A DNA stretch of 64,000 nucleotides, taken from assembly GCF_040717535.1 (NCBI RefSeq), contig NZ_JBFEFI010000003.1, positions 318,001-382,000 on the forward strand. Direction: 5' to 3'. Positions 38,788 through 48,985 of this stretch are shown piece by piece. Numbering within the stretch: position 1 is the first letter of the stretch; each line of letters starts with the position of its first letter. The notes under the pieces are model-generated. The model searched no databases and had not been told where the DNA came from. It saw nothing but the letters and a program-made list of their open reading frames with translations. The position numbers were made by a program, and so were the translations under genes. This DNA is from Thalassoglobus sp. JC818 (lineage in GTDB: Bacteria; Planctomycetota; Planctomycetia; Planctomycetales; Planctomycetaceae).

Positions 38788-39333
38788 TTATACAGCCTGG
38801 TCAACGTTGTCGCTGGAGTGAGTTGGATCTCCAACTTCAATCGCCGACGACATCGAATTCGAACGGGACAGAGCAATTCGGCCTGTTCGAGCCATTTCGA
38901 GGATCCCGAAGGGACGCACCGCTTCGATGAACGCTTCGATCTTTCGTTCCTGTCCGGAGATTTCGATCATCACATGCTTGGCACTGACGTCGACAATGCT
39001 TCCCCGGAAGATGTCAACAAGTTCCTTCAGTTCGCTGCGTTCCAGTCGAGTCTTGGTTTCGACTTTGATCAACATCAGATCACGTTCGACGTGCTCTTCC
39101 TGGATGTAATCGACGACTCGAACAACGGTGACAATTTTCTCGAGTTGTTTTCGAACCTGATCGAGAACGCGGTCGTCGCCTTTGACAACGAAGGTCATTC
39201 GCGAAAACTTTTCGTTTTCGGTGGGGCCGACAGCGAGGCTGTCGATGTTGTAAGCGCGAGAGGCCAGCATTCCTGAGATGTGGGCCAATACACCGGGCTG
39301 GTTCATGACCAGTGCTGAGAGGACGTGCCGCAT
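38788..39333 (-). CDS. ilvN: Acetolactate synthase small (regulatory) subunit
   Basis: 181 residues from the ATG at 39333 (MRHVLSALVMNQPG). The frame stays open 29 codons further up, starting MPEVPEPLN, so that start is possible. An N-terminal ACT domain (about 1-75, GVLAHISGMLASRAYNIDSLAVG) is followed by the C-terminal half (VETKTRLERSELKELVDIFRG, HVMIEISGQERKIEAFIEAVRPFGI). Its role is feedback control by valine. The catalytic subunit ilvB is not in the window. Confidence 0.92.
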   Translation of the reverse strand: MRHVLSALVMNQPGVLAHISGMLASRAYNIDSLAVGPTENEKFSRMTFVVKGDDRVLDQVRKQLEKIVTVVRVVDYIQEEHVERDLMLIKVETKTRLERSELKELVDIFRGSIVDVSAKHVMIEISGQERKIEAFIEAVRPFGILEMARTGRIALSRSNSMSSAIEVGDPTHSSDNVDQAV

Positions 39334-39859
39334 GAGATTGATTCCGTGGATAACTGAATTGAAGTTCTGACTATTGCTTTGACCTCGCCTCACATTCAAT
39401 GGCTCGGGGACTTCTGGCACTCGGGTCGAGTGACTCTGCTGAGTTGAAGTGCCTCTGCTCAGAAACGTGAGGGATCAGGCGGTGAGAACTCCATCGCCCG
39501 CCTGGACAAGACGGACCCATTCACCTGAAGATGGTTCGCGAACCTCAAGCAGAACGTTCGTCCCTGTTTTCCCGCTTGAAGACAGTTCCGGGCTGATGAA
39601 CCCATGGTCGAGGAGTCTATCTGACCGCGTATAAGACGACAACTCAGGCGACTTTCATTTGGCGAGAAGCAGCCAGATGGTCCTGTGCAATCGTTCTGTG
39701 AGAGTCAAGAAAGTGCGGGAATCTGCTTCAAGGTCGATACGAGAGGTGTTTCCGGTGAGAAAAGTGTGCGAATTTCCTCGATTCAGTAATTGCATAAAAA
39801 CGATGACTTGCCAATAATAATGTTCTCTTGTTCACCAGTTTTTGCAGGACAGCTTGATT
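39334..39859. promoter_or_regulatory. Divergent intergenic region between ilvN and recA
   Basis: 526 bases. A possible recA promoter is TTGCAT at 39790-39795, 17 bases and then AATAAT at 39813-39818. A GTTC-N4-GTTC direct repeat at about 39822-39833 does not match a known LexA box. Nothing else is supported. Confidence 0.4.
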
Positions 39860-40930
39860 ATGGCCAAAGCGAGGGCTTCGAAAAAATCTCCTTCGGATTC
39901 GCGATCAGAGTCGAACGGTGTTCTGAAGAATGCTCTGGGACAGATTGAGAAATCGTTCGGCGAAGGCGCGATCATGCGTCTCTCTGATTCGCCTGACGGG
40001 ACTGTCGACGGAATTTCAACCGGCTCACTTTCACTCGATCTTGCACTGGGCGGATCTGGATTTCCGCGAGGACGGATCATCGAACTGTTCGGTCCGGAGT
40101 CGAGCGGAAAAACGACTCTCGCCCTCCATGCTGTCGCCAGTGCTCAAAAGAGCGGTGGAATTGCTGCGTTCATCGACGCTGAACATGCACTCGATCCCGC
40201 CTGGGCTCGAAAGCTGGGTGTCAATCTGGAGGAACTTCTCGTTAGTCAGCCGACTTACGGTGAGGAAGGGCTACAGATTGCGGAGATGCTCATTAAATCG
40301 AACGCCGTCGATGTGATCGTCGTCGACTCTGTGGCGGCCCTTGTCCCGAAGGCTGAACTCGATGGGGAAATCGGGGATAAGCACGTCGGGTTGCAGGCTC
40401 GGATGATGAGTCAGGCCATGCGAAAACTGACGGGTGCGATCGCCAAAGCGAAGACGACTGTCATTTTCATCAACCAGATTCGGGAAAAAATTGGGGTCAT
40501 GTTCGGGAGCCCGGAGACGACTCCCGGTGGTCGGGCTTTGAAGTTCTATTCCTCGTGCCGAGTCGACGTTCGGCGCATTGCCACTCTGAAGGATGGCGAC
40601 GAAGCGATCGGAATTCGAATGAAGGCCAAGGTTGTCAAAAACAAAGTTGCTCCACCGTTTCGAGTTGCGGAATTCGACATGCTCGGAGAATGTGGAATCA
40701 GCATGTCGGCCGATCTTCTTGATCTCGCAACAGCTGCGAAAATCGTGCAGAAGAGTGGCTCCTGGTTCAACTACGGCGATACGAAACTGGGGCAGGGACG
40801 TGACAAAGCTCGTGTGACGCTCGAAGAGAATCCGGAACTGTTGAACGAAATTCGTGACAAGGTCCTGATGTCGAAAGGGCTCCTGCTCGGGGATGGAAGC
40901 TCTGAGGATGAAGGCGAAGCAGAGAGTTGA
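39860..40930 (+). CDS. recA: Recombinase RecA
   Basis: 356 residues from the ATG at 39860; a TTG six codons upstream is possible. Walker A is [11 protein letters not shown] (about 78-88), DAEHALDP follows, and [20 protein letters not shown] is the Walker B and L1 region. [21 protein letters not shown] lies just before L2. Cytosolic; forms filaments on single-stranded DNA for strand exchange and SOS induction. No recX or lexA adjacent. Confidence 0.98.
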   Translation: MAKARASKKSPSDSRSESNGVLKNALGQIEKSFGEGAIMRLSDSPDGTVDGISTGSLSLDLALGGSGFPRGRIIELFGPESSGKTTLALHAVASAQKSGGIAAFIDAEHALDPAWARKLGVNLEELLVSQPTYGEEGLQIAEMLIKSNAVDVIVVDSVAALVPKAELDGEIGDKHVGLQARMMSQAMRKLTGAIAKAKTTVIFINQIREKIGVMFGSPETTPGGRALKFYSSCRVDVRRIATLKDGDEAIGIRMKAKVVKNKVAPPFRVAEFDMLGECGISMSADLLDLATAAKIVQKSGSWFNYGDTKLGQGRDKARVTLEENPELLNEIRDKVLMSKGLLLGDGSSEDEGEAES

Positions 40931-41084
40931 TGCGTCTTGTGCCGAATTCCGCAGAAAAAGCGGCATTCTCACGTCAGTGGCATTCACGTCAGGCTTCATT
41001 TTCGACGAGAGACTTGCGACGATATCGAACGTCTCGGCGCTCGGGGCGATTTGATGTCAGTGCGTATTTGATGGCTGGAAGACT

Positions 41085-42497
41085 ATGACACCTCGTGAAG
41101 TGTTGGCACTTTGCCGACAGAAGGAGATTCAGGCAGTAGATCTGCGTTTCATGGATTTTCCAGGAATGCAGAAGCACTTCACGATTCCGGTGGATGCTCT
41201 TGATGAGCAGAGCTTCGAAGATGGATTGACGTTCGATGGATCGTCAATTCACGGGTGGCAGGCGATCAACGAAAGCGACATGCTGGTCGTGCCGCAGCCT
41301 GAAACGGCGATGATCGACCCGTTTATGGCGTCAACGCTGGCAATGACCTGCAACATTCAGGACCCGATCACAAGGTCTGACTACAACCGCGATCCTCGCA
41401 ACGTGGCCCGCAAGGCTGAAGTTTACATGAGGTCGACCGGGATTGCCGACATCGCCTATTTTGGGCTCGAGCCGGAGTTCTTCGTCTTCGATCAGGTTCG
41501 ATTCGATCAGAACGAACACGAAGGCTTCTACCATCTCGACAGTGTTGAGGGAGAGTGGAATCGGGGCGGCGGAGATCTGGGAACGGGTCGCGGGCAGCAG
41601 GTTCGCCGGCGAGAGGGGTATTTTCCGATGCCCCCAACGGATTCCCTGCAGGAACTCCGTACTGAGATCATGTTGACCGCAAAAGAGTGCGGGATCGACG
41701 TGATCGGTCAGCATCATGAAGTCGCGACAGCGGGGCAATGTGAAGTCGATCTGAAATTCGCTCCGCTTCTGGCAGCTGCAGATGCTCTGCTTTGTCTGAA
41801 GTATCTCATTAAGAATGTCGCTGCCAAGCACGGAAAAACGGCGACGTTCATGCCAAAACCGATCTGGAACGACAATGGCTCCGGCCTGCATATGCACTTT
41901 TCGCTTTGGAAAAGTGGTGAGCCGCTCTTCTCCGGTTCAGGATATGGGGGCATGAGTGAACTGGCAATGCATGCCATCGGCGGCATTCTGAAACATGCTC
42001 CGGCAATTCTCGCCTTCAGTTGTCCGACAACCAACAGCTATAAGCGATTTGTTCCTGGTTTCGACGCACCTGTGAACCTCACTTACAGTTTCCGAAACCG
42101 TTCGGCAGCGATTCGCATTCCGGTCCACGCATCCTCTTCTGAGTCGCGTCGGATAGAGTTTCGATGCCCCGATCCTGCTTGCAATCCCTATCTTGCCAAT
42201 GCAGCAGTGTTGATGGCAGCCTTGGACGGCATTCAGAAGAAAATTGATCCGGGAATGCCGCTCGATAAAGATGTCTACGATCTTCCGACTGAGGAGCTTG
42301 GGGAGTATCCGAAGGTTCCGACGTCTCTTGCGGAAGCAGTGGAAGCACTGCGTAATGACCACGATTTCCTGTTGCGGGGAGATGTCTTCACGGAAGACGT
42401 GATCGATACGTGGATCTGGTACAAGACGGAACGAGAAATCGAAGCGGTCCGGCAGCGGCCTCATCCGTGGGAATTTGCCCTCTATTACGATGCTTGA
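41085..42497 (+). CDS. glnA: Glutamine synthetase type I (GSI-beta)
   Basis: 470 residues. N-terminal FDGSSIHGWQAINESDM and GLEPEFFVFD begin the synthetase. GQHHEVATAGQCEVD, NGSGLHMHFSLW, NRSAAIRIP and RRIEFRCPDPACNPY complete the active site. The adenylylation loop DKDVYDLP keeps the Tyr (Y398) that is modified in GSI-beta enzymes, so control by adenylylation is possible. Cytosolic dodecamer; assimilates ammonia. A hairpin follows. Confidence 0.97.
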   Translation: MTPREVLALCRQKEIQAVDLRFMDFPGMQKHFTIPVDALDEQSFEDGLTFDGSSIHGWQAINESDMLVVPQPETAMIDPFMASTLAMTCNIQDPITRSDYNRDPRNVARKAEVYMRSTGIADIAYFGLEPEFFVFDQVRFDQNEHEGFYHLDSVEGEWNRGGGDLGTGRGQQVRRREGYFPMPPTDSLQELRTEIMLTAKECGIDVIGQHHEVATAGQCEVDLKFAPLLAAADALLCLKYLIKNVAAKHGKTATFMPKPIWNDNGSGLHMHFSLWKSGEPLFSGSGYGGMSELAMHAIGGILKHAPAILAFSCPTTNSYKRFVPGFDAPVNLTYSFRNRSAAIRIPVHASSSESRRIEFRCPDPACNPYLANAAVLMAALDGIQKKIDPGMPLDKDVYDLPTEELGEYPKVPTSLAEAVEALRNDHDFLLRGDVFTEDVIDTWIWYKTEREIEAVRQRPHPWEFALYYDA

Positions 42498-42621
42498 TTG
42501 ACCGGGCGACAGCTTTGAGCCCAGTTCGCTAGTGCCTTTCTGCGGAGCATAGCGCTTTCGTCGGCGGTAGAGATCTCTGGGGATCTTCAATCATGACTAT
42601 CAAGCGGGTCTGAAACGCAGA

Positions 42622-42655
42622 AAAGCCCGTCCGTTCTGAAGAACGGGCGGGCTTT
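42622..42655 (+). terminator. Terminator-like hairpin after glnA
   Basis: AAGCCCG and CCGTTC pair with GAACGG and CGGGCTT around GAA; the following T stretch (CTTTCAGTTT) is imperfect. Lies ~125 bases past glnA. Confidence 0.7.
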
Positions 42656-42758
42656 CAGTTTCCAACGATCGAGAGGTCGATCGTCAAATCAGCGTACTCA
42701 AATCTGCGAGTGGCTCAGTTTGTGACCGAGTTTTGCGAGACGAGTAGGCTGACTGAAA

Positions 42759-42968
42759 TTACTCGGTGCTTCCAGCTTCTGGAGCAGCATCGGTTGGTGC
42801 AGCGTCAGCAGGTGCTTCTTCGCCACCATCTTCGTGTGCGTGATCGTCTTCGTGACCTTCTTCTGCTGGAGTTTCAGTAGCAGCTGGTGGAGCGGCTTCT
42901 TCTGGAGCACATCCAACCATCCATCCGGTCAAGCAGAGCACTGTCAGCAACGATGTCAACTTCTTCAT
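42759..42968 (-). CDS. Small acidic lipoprotein, His/Asp/Glu-rich
   Basis: 69 residues. A basic N-terminus (MKKLTSLLTVLCLTGW) is followed by a lipobox MVGC, so the Cys would be lipidated. The mature part is nearly all Ala, Pro, Glu, Asp and His (EEGHEDDHAHEDGGEE near residue 45). A GGAG ribosome site precedes the ATG on the minus strand. The charged His-Asp-Glu segment could bind metal, but no family is recognised. It is divergent from the giant autotransporter-like gene. Confidence 0.75.
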   Translation of the reverse strand: MKKLTSLLTVLCLTGWMVGCAPEEAAPPAATETPAEEGHEDDHAHEDGGEEAPADAAPTDAAPEAGSTE

Positions 42969-43407
42969 TCTTTTTCTCCAAAGCTAATTTGCGTAAACGC
43001 ATTTCTCCATTGGTGATGACGTTGGTTCATCACTCACAGGAAAAGATCTTTGAGAAGCTGTCGTTATTCCAGGATTCCCGTCTGATTTGAAATTTTTTCA
43101 AGAATTGAATCTCTAAGGCCCAGAAACGGGCGGCCAGACGGCCAATTGCTGGCTTCGAAAGTGGGTCTGGGCGGAACAATCCTCAAAACAGAAATAACCG
43201 TTAAATCTTGCCTGATTTGAAATTCCTCTCAATTCCATCGATGGCTTAAGTCGATTGATCAGGATAACTGCCCTTATCGGCAGAATCGCTACAGGCGGCC
43301 TATTCAACCATCTGTGCGAATAACCATTGGCGAATGCGCAGAACCCACCTGTACGGGCGGACACAGATTTCTCGTGTTCGTTGATCCGCAGGATGCTGGA
43401 GCAATCG
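42969..43407. promoter_or_regulatory. Divergent region before the autotransporter-like gene, with repeats and a hairpin
   Basis: 439 bases. CTGATTTGAAATT occurs at 43082-43094 and again at 43212-43224. Between them GCCCAGA (43118-43124) pairs with TCTGGGC (43166-43172). A GGAG lies at 43398-43401, just ahead of the ATG at 43408. No gene is supported here. Confidence 0.5.
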
Positions 43408-46400
43408 ATGAAAGACACATGCAAGAGTTGGCTGCAAGTTCTAACGGCGTGTTTAGGCCTATCAGCAACGTCCTGGGCTCAGATTCCTGAGCTGCCTGGA
43501 CTTGATAGTGGGCCTGATACAACGTCATCTGGACAGGATTATGGCTCTGTCCGCATGGGGGGAGGTGATTTCTCCGCATCGGCCGTGGCTCCACCACAAA
43601 CGATCGCTCCCACTAATTACCATCCTGATCCCTATGGTGGAACAGCACCTCCGATGTTTGCCGATTCGATGGTGCCTTCCGATGAATCGGTCGGCTTCGC
43701 GATGACTCGGCCAGACGACCAAATCCTGTTCCGTGTGGGACGCGTGAACATTGATCAGTACGGAATCCAGGAAGGGTTCACGAACATCAATGCCTTCATC
43801 CCCACAGTCTTCGACAGTGATCGCAGCTTGTGGTGGTTGAACCCACGAGTGAACATCACCGACAGTGGTGAGGGAACCGCGAACGTCGGTCTTGGTTACC
43901 GTACCTACATTCCAGAAGATGACCGTGTTTACGGTGCTTCGATGTGGTGGGACTACGAAGGTGGCCAGATCGGAACGTACCACTCCCTCGGGGGAAGTTT
44001 CGAGTCGATCGGACGTTTCGTTTCGATGCGATTCAACTTCGACCTTCCGATCGGAACTCAAAACACGATCGTTGGCATCAGCGACGCGGGGACGCCTCGG
44101 TTTGATGGCAATAACATCGTGATCGATCGCCAGGTGACCACCGAATCTGCTCTGCAGGAATACGACTTCGAAATCGCCACACCTATGCCACTTCTCGGCG
44201 ACTTCGGTTTCGATGTGGGTGTCGGTGTTTACTACCTGAAATCGGATACTGACAGCACTCCAGGTGTCAGTCTTCGAACACAGGCTCAAGTCACTCGCGA
44301 CTTCTACATCAATGGTATTCTGACCAACGATGATATCTTCGACACGAACTTCTCACTCAACTTCGAACTGACTTTGCCAGGCAAATCGCCTGCACAGTGG
44401 TTCCGACGTCGACCTGTCTCGGAATCTCTGACAGCGAGCGTGCTGCGTCGTTATCGCGTGCCTGTCAACTACGCGGATGAAACCATCAGCGAAGTCGCGA
44501 TGAGCCCGATCGATCCTGATAAACCGATCAGCATCGCGATCATTGACCCGAACAAACTGACACCAGGTACAGGTAGCTTCTCTGATCCGTTCATGTCGGT
44601 TCTGGACTACGAGAGCCAGACAGACATGATCAAGTCTGATTTTGACCTGATCTTTGTCCGAGCTCGTACAGATGAGACGGACACCAACCTGAACACGACA
44701 ATTTCGCTGTTCGACAACCAGGCTCTTCTGGGTGACGGTGGATTGCTCAACGGAACAAGTGCTTACTTCCCGACTTCAAACTTCGGAATGCTGCAAGTTC
44801 CAGGAGCGACAACCGGTCCTGCACCATTGCTGACAAACAGCGGTGCTCCAGGTATGGACGTCATCACTCTGGCTGACTCGAACTATGTTGCAAACTTCAA
44901 TATCGACGCCGGAATGACGGCAGACGGAATCGCAGGGGTTGGAATTGACGGCTTCGAACTTCGAAACCTCAACATCGACAACGCGATTACCGGTATCGAC
45001 ATCATCAGCGACACATCAGCTGCAACCGGGTTGACTGTCGAGGACTTCGGATTCATCGGAAACACAGTCATCAACGGCGGTGGTTTCGGTTCCAACGAAG
45101 GGATCTCGATCGTTCAAACAGCCGGAACACTTGATCTGCTGATCTCAGAAAACGAAGTGAGCGGCTTCCTCGGTGAAGATGCGAACGAAAACGGAATCCT
45201 CGACAGCGGGGAAGATGTTGATGGAGATACAGCTCTCGATTCAGGAGCAGGTATCTCGGTTGTCGCAGACGGCGGAACGATCGTCATGGACGACATCCTC
45301 GCTGGCGTCCCAACAGGAATGTTCGACAACCTCACAACTGGCAACACAACTGGGATTGTCACAATTGCTGACAACGGCGGAACGATGGATGTGGCTTTGA
45401 TCGGAAACGAGTCAAGCAACAACGTCGGTGTGAATGGAGCAGGCTGGTTGGCGATCGGTGAAGACAGTGGTTCACTGAACATCAACTTCGCAACTCAGAA
45501 CATCTTCCGCGAAAACGCTGGCGACGGTGTTCGATTCATCGCTCGTGACATGGGTTCACTCATCTCACCTGAGCCTGATGATCTCACCGGAACCGGATTC
45601 GTGCTGAACACGATCACCGACAACGGAGGCAACGGAGTTCAACTCCTCGCAGACAATGCAGTGCTGGAAGCCTTCATCGGTGCTGAAGGATCAGGAAACA
45701 CGATTTCCCGAAACGGAAGCGTGCAGCGAATCGCCAACATCGTTGACTGTGTCGGAAGTGGAGTTCTTCTGACTACAATGAACGGTGGAGTGATCAACGG
45801 AGCGATCGACGGCAACGTCATTCGCAACAACGTCCAAGCCGGGATCCAAATCGCCCCAGACATGGGACTCGTCGACTTGGACTCGATCAGTGGCAACATC
45901 ATCGTGAACACTGGATTCGATCTGCAGGGCAACCCCTACGCTGTCGAGTGTGAAGACGGAGATGCACTGGTTTACGCACCATCGAACGGTGGAACATTCA
46001 ACGTCGGTGAGTTCATCGGCAACACGATCTCCAACAACCGCGGTGCGATCATCCGAGTGGGTGGAGATGGTGGAATCATCGACCTGGGTGTGATCGAAGA
46101 TACCGTCTTCGATCTTCGAACAGCCGGAACGGCCGGTATTCTGTTCGATGCAGATAACGCCACAATTACTGGTGTCCTGCGAAACAACATGTTCATCGGT
46201 TCAACGACAAATGCTGACCTGACATTCGGTGTCGGTGGTGAAATCCGAGGTGGAACGCTCGATCTCGTCATCGAAGACAACCTCTTCGACTCACTGGCTG
46301 ACGCTGGTATCGGATTTATCCTGACTGAGTCGGACGATCGTCCTGCTCCGGGAACAGGCACACCAGCTGTGGGTGATGCGGTTGAAGCCAGCCTCATCAT

Positions 46401-48807
46401 CACAGGCAACCAGATCATCAGCACACGAGTTGGTGACAACGACGCGTTCGACGGATCGGCGATCTCGCTGCATGTCAACGGACGTGAAACTGACAGCCTC
46501 TTCGGACAGAACGACTTCGACGGCGACGGAGTTCCTGATGCAACGACAATTCCTCTGCCAGATGGAAGCGACGTCACGACAACTGTTCAACCAGCTGCGA
46601 TTCTTGAAGCGGCGATTTCTGGAAACCTGATTGGTGACCTGGATGACATCGCACTCGGAAACGCTGGAGCAGGTATCGATATTCAGGTGACTGGTGACGG
46701 TGCGATTTCAGACCTCGCGGCAGTCTCGAGCACGATCGACAATCCAATCCTGACCGGGATGATTATCGGTGAAGCTCCTGGAACATCCTTCGAGATGAAC
46801 ATCATCGCCAACAACCAGCAGGACGGTATTCGAGTTCGCCGTGAAGACAGCGGAATCATCGATAACTTCCGGATTGATGGCAACGTGATTCAGAACAACC
46901 AGGAAGACGGAATCGACATCGTTGGGGAAAACAACGGTATTCCTTACGGAGTTGAAGAAATCCTGGACTTCGAGATCCACAACAACCAGATCCTGAGCAA
47001 CGGATTCCTGTCAGAGCGACAAATGGGTGTTGTTTCAGGAACCGGAATCGGAACAGCTGGTCGCGGTATTCAGCTTCGTGCTGACGCAGGGGTTGTTGAG
47101 CTGTTCAACATCAGCAACAACATCATCAGCGGAAACCGAATGGGTGGTATCGAAGCTCGAACCTTCACCGACACACACATCTTCGTCGGTGGTGGACGAG
47201 ACGTTTCGACCTCCATCAACGGTGGAGACGAAGGCATCATCTACGGTACCTGGGAACTCAATACAGTTACCGACAACGGTTACCTTGTTCGTGAGAACGA
47301 GAACGGAAACGGAATTGCTGACCTGGTTGTCGAAGGACACGGTATTGCTCTGGGACGAGTTGACTTCATGGACCCAGACAATCCTTCAGACATCACCGAA
47401 GGTTTCAACAACGGTGGTGCACTGGTTCCAGACTTCACAGGCGACGGAGTACCTGACCTGCCACTGTTGACAGTTCAAGACAACGTGATTGCTGGCAACG
47501 CGGAAGACGGGTTGCACATCTATCTCGATAAGGATCAGACGTTCGCTGTGCAGGCTCAGGAAAACCGCACCACACGAATCAACATCCTGCGAAACGACAT
47601 TGTCGACAACGGTGAGGATGGTCTCAACGTCAACACTCCGCTGGCTTCCAACTCGATCATCAATGTTGATGAAAACCTCATCGCCCGAAACGGTGTCTTC
47701 TCAGGAGTGTTCACTGTTGACCAAGCTGGTGGAAACACTGTTGCGATCATCGGGGACGGAATTGAGATCTTCAACGCTGGTGGTGTAACCAACACGATTA
47801 CTGTCACCAACAACCGAGTGTTGCAGAACAACGGTCGCGGTGTGAACATCCTGAACTCTGAAGTTGGATACCTGGTCGCAGACTTTGATCGCAACAACAT
47901 CTCTTCGAACGAGCGTGAAGGCTTCTACATGGTCAACGCTCCACTGGAGACAACAGTGCTTGCTGTCAGCGGACTGCCACAAGGTTCAACTCGAACAGGT
48001 TACACTGCCGACAGCTGGCTGCCTGACTTCGACAGTAACCACGAGATGTACACTTACGGTCGCCAAGGGGCCGGAAACCTCGGAGCTGCTGGAAACACAG
48101 TTCCTGACATCATCGCACCGTTCATGGTCGACTGGGTGAACAACGTGATCGGACCAGGTTCCGTGACCGACCTGACATTCACCTCGAACATCGTGGACAA
48201 CAACGGTGGAGTGGTTGCCGATGCCGACGGAGAAGACAACTACAGCACACTGGGTGGATTCGTGATGCGAACCGGTACCGCTGGTACACAAGACACATCA
48301 CCGACATCTGTGCCGATTCCGTTCTTCACTGGTGGTGTTCGAGCTGAGGTCGCAGACAACCGATTCTCAGGTAACTTCGGACGTGACTTTATGCTCGACG
48401 GATTCGTCGCGACAGAGCCACCAAACGTGACACCTGTTCCAGATCCGTTGATCCGCATCGACCTGCAGTTCCGCAACAACCGCGGTGGATCGATCGACGT
48501 CTCAGGACAGAACTTCTCAGTCTTCTACAACAACACAGCACCAGCCCTGGCCGGTGGAAACCAGACTCGTCCAAACCCACCGTTCAACAACGCTGGAGTT
48601 CTTCGAGACGCGACTGTTAACCTCGGATTGGTTGGAGCTCTTGGACCGTTCCCAGGATTCGGTACTCCAACACTTCGAATCGAAGCTGATGGTTCAGCAC
48701 CAGATGCGTTTGGAAACTTCATTGGCAACAACGAGTTCAATCTCATCTACAGCGACTTCAACTTCGACTGGCTGACCGTACCTGTTGGAACACTGCCTGT
48801 TCCATAA
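43408..48807 (+). CDS. Giant inverse-autotransporter-like surface protein with beta-helix passenger
   Basis: 1,799 residues from the ATG at 43408. The signal peptide is MKDTCKSWLQVLTACLGLSATSWA, with cleavage before QIPELPG. Residues ~105-325 form a barrel-like region with alternating strands (FRVGRVNIDQ, GLGYRTY, GASMWWDYEGG, MRFNFDLPIG). This is the order barrel-then-passenger of inverse autotransporters (type Ve, intimin/invasin-like). From ~340 to the end runs a long right-handed beta-helix made of many units such as GNTISNNRG and GNVIRNNVQAGI. Calcium-type motifs are at D591 (DANENGILD), D1036 (DFDGDGVPD), N1297 (NENGNGIAD) and D1342 (DFTGDGVPD). No Ig-like or C-type lectin tail is visible. 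It would be displayed on the cell surface. Adhesion or polysaccharide binding is inference. Confidence 0.82.
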   Translation: MKDTCKSWLQVLTACLGLSATSWAQIPELPGLDSGPDTTSSGQDYGSVRMGGGDFSASAVAPPQTIAPTNYHPDPYGGTAPPMFADSMVPSDESVGFAMTRPDDQILFRVGRVNIDQYGIQEGFTNINAFIPTVFDSDRSLWWLNPRVNITDSGEGTANVGLGYRTYIPEDDRVYGASMWWDYEGGQIGTYHSLGGSFESIGRFVSMRFNFDLPIGTQNTIVGISDAGTPRFDGNNIVIDRQVTTESALQEYDFEIATPMPLLGDFGFDVGVGVYYLKSDTDSTPGVSLRTQAQVTRDFYINGILTNDDIFDTNFSLNFELTLPGKSPAQWFRRRPVSESLTASVLRRYRVPVNYADETISEVAMSPIDPDKPISIAIIDPNKLTPGTGSFSDPFMSVLDYESQTDMIKSDFDLIFVRARTDETDTNLNTTISLFDNQALLGDGGLLNGTSAYFPTSNFGMLQVPGATTGPAPLLTNSGAPGMDVITLADSNYVANFNIDAGMTADGIAGVGIDGFELRNLNIDNAITGIDIISDTSAATGLTVEDFGFIGNTVINGGGFGSNEGISIVQTAGTLDLLISENEVSGFLGEDANENGILDSGEDVDGDTALDSGAGISVVADGGTIVMDDILAGVPTGMFDNLTTGNTTGIVTIADNGGTMDVALIGNESSNNVGVNGAGWLAIGEDSGSLNINFATQNIFRENAGDGVRFIARDMGSLISPEPDDLTGTGFVLNTITDNGGNGVQLLADNAVLEAFIGAEGSGNTISRNGSVQRIANIVDCVGSGVLLTTMNGGVINGAIDGNVIRNNVQAGIQIAPDMGLVDLDSISGNIIVNTGFDLQGNPYAVECEDGDALVYAPSNGGTFNVGEFIGNTISNNRGAIIRVGGDGGIIDLGVIEDTVFDLRTAGTAGILFDADNATITGVLRNNMFIGSTTNADLTFGVGGEIRGGTLDLVIEDNLFDSLADAGIGFILTESDDRPAPGTGTPAVGDAVEASLIITGNQIISTRVGDNDAFDGSAISLHVNGRETDSLFGQNDFDGDGVPDATTIPLPDGSDVTTTVQPAAILEAAISGNLIGDLDDIALGNAGAGIDIQVTGDGAISDLAAVSSTIDNPILTGMIIGEAPGTSFEMNIIANNQQDGIRVRREDSGIIDNFRIDGNVIQNNQEDGIDIVGENNGIPYGVEEILDFEIHNNQILSNGFLSERQMGVVSGTGIGTAGRGIQLRADAGVVELFNISNNIISGNRMGGIEARTFTDTHIFVGGGRDVSTSINGGDEGIIYGTWELNTVTDNGYLVRENENGNGIADLVVEGHGIALGRVDFMDPDNPSDITEGFNNGGALVPDFTGDGVPDLPLLTVQDNVIAGNAEDGLHIYLDKDQTFAVQAQENRTTRINILRNDIVDNGEDGLNVNTPLASNSIINVDENLIARNGVFSGVFTVDQAGGNTVAIIGDGIEIFNAGGVTNTITVTNNRVLQNNGRGVNILNSEVGYLVADFDRNNISSNEREGFYMVNAPLETTVLAVSGLPQGSTRTGYTADSWLPDFDSNHEMYTYGRQGAGNLGAAGNTVPDIIAPFMVDWVNNVIGPGSVTDLTFTSNIVDNNGGVVADADGEDNYSTLGGFVMRTGTAGTQDTSPTSVPIPFFTGGVRAEVADNRFSGNFGRDFMLDGFVATEPPNVTPVPDPLIRIDLQFRNNRGGSIDVSGQNFSVFYNNTAPALAGGNQTRPNPPFNNAGVLRDATVNLGLVGALGPFPGFGTPTLRIEADGSAPDAFGNFIGNNEFNLIYSDFNFDWLTVPVGTLPVP

Positions 48808-48832
48808 CGGTGAGCTTGCTTAAGACCAAACG

Positions 48833-48870
48833 ACAGCCCTCGCGATTCTTCGCGAGGGCTGTTTTTGTTT
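48833..48870 (+). terminator. Rho-independent terminator after the giant surface protein
   Basis: A perfect 13-bp stem ACAGCCCTCGCGA / TCGCGAGGGCTGT with a TTCT loop, then TTTTTGTTT. Lies 25 bases past the stop. Confidence 0.93.
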
Positions 48871-48985
48871 GCGCTGAGTGTTTTGGTCGGTAACTCGTTT
48901 GAGGGGTGGCTTACTCACGCAGAACTTTGGAGTTGCTGTCTCAATGGAGTCTGAGCAGCTACCAATTAGTCTAAGAGAAGGTGCC

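Noticed and set aside
39822-39833. GTTC-N4-GTTC upstream of recA as a possible LexA box
   Set aside because: It matches neither the Gram-positive palindrome (GAAC-N4-GTTC) nor the alphaproteobacterial GTTC-N7-GTTC.
43408-48807. Repetitive passenger as a tandem DNA repeat or CRISPR-like array
   Set aside because: The repeats are protein-level beta-helix units with varied DNA; there are no regular identical spacers.
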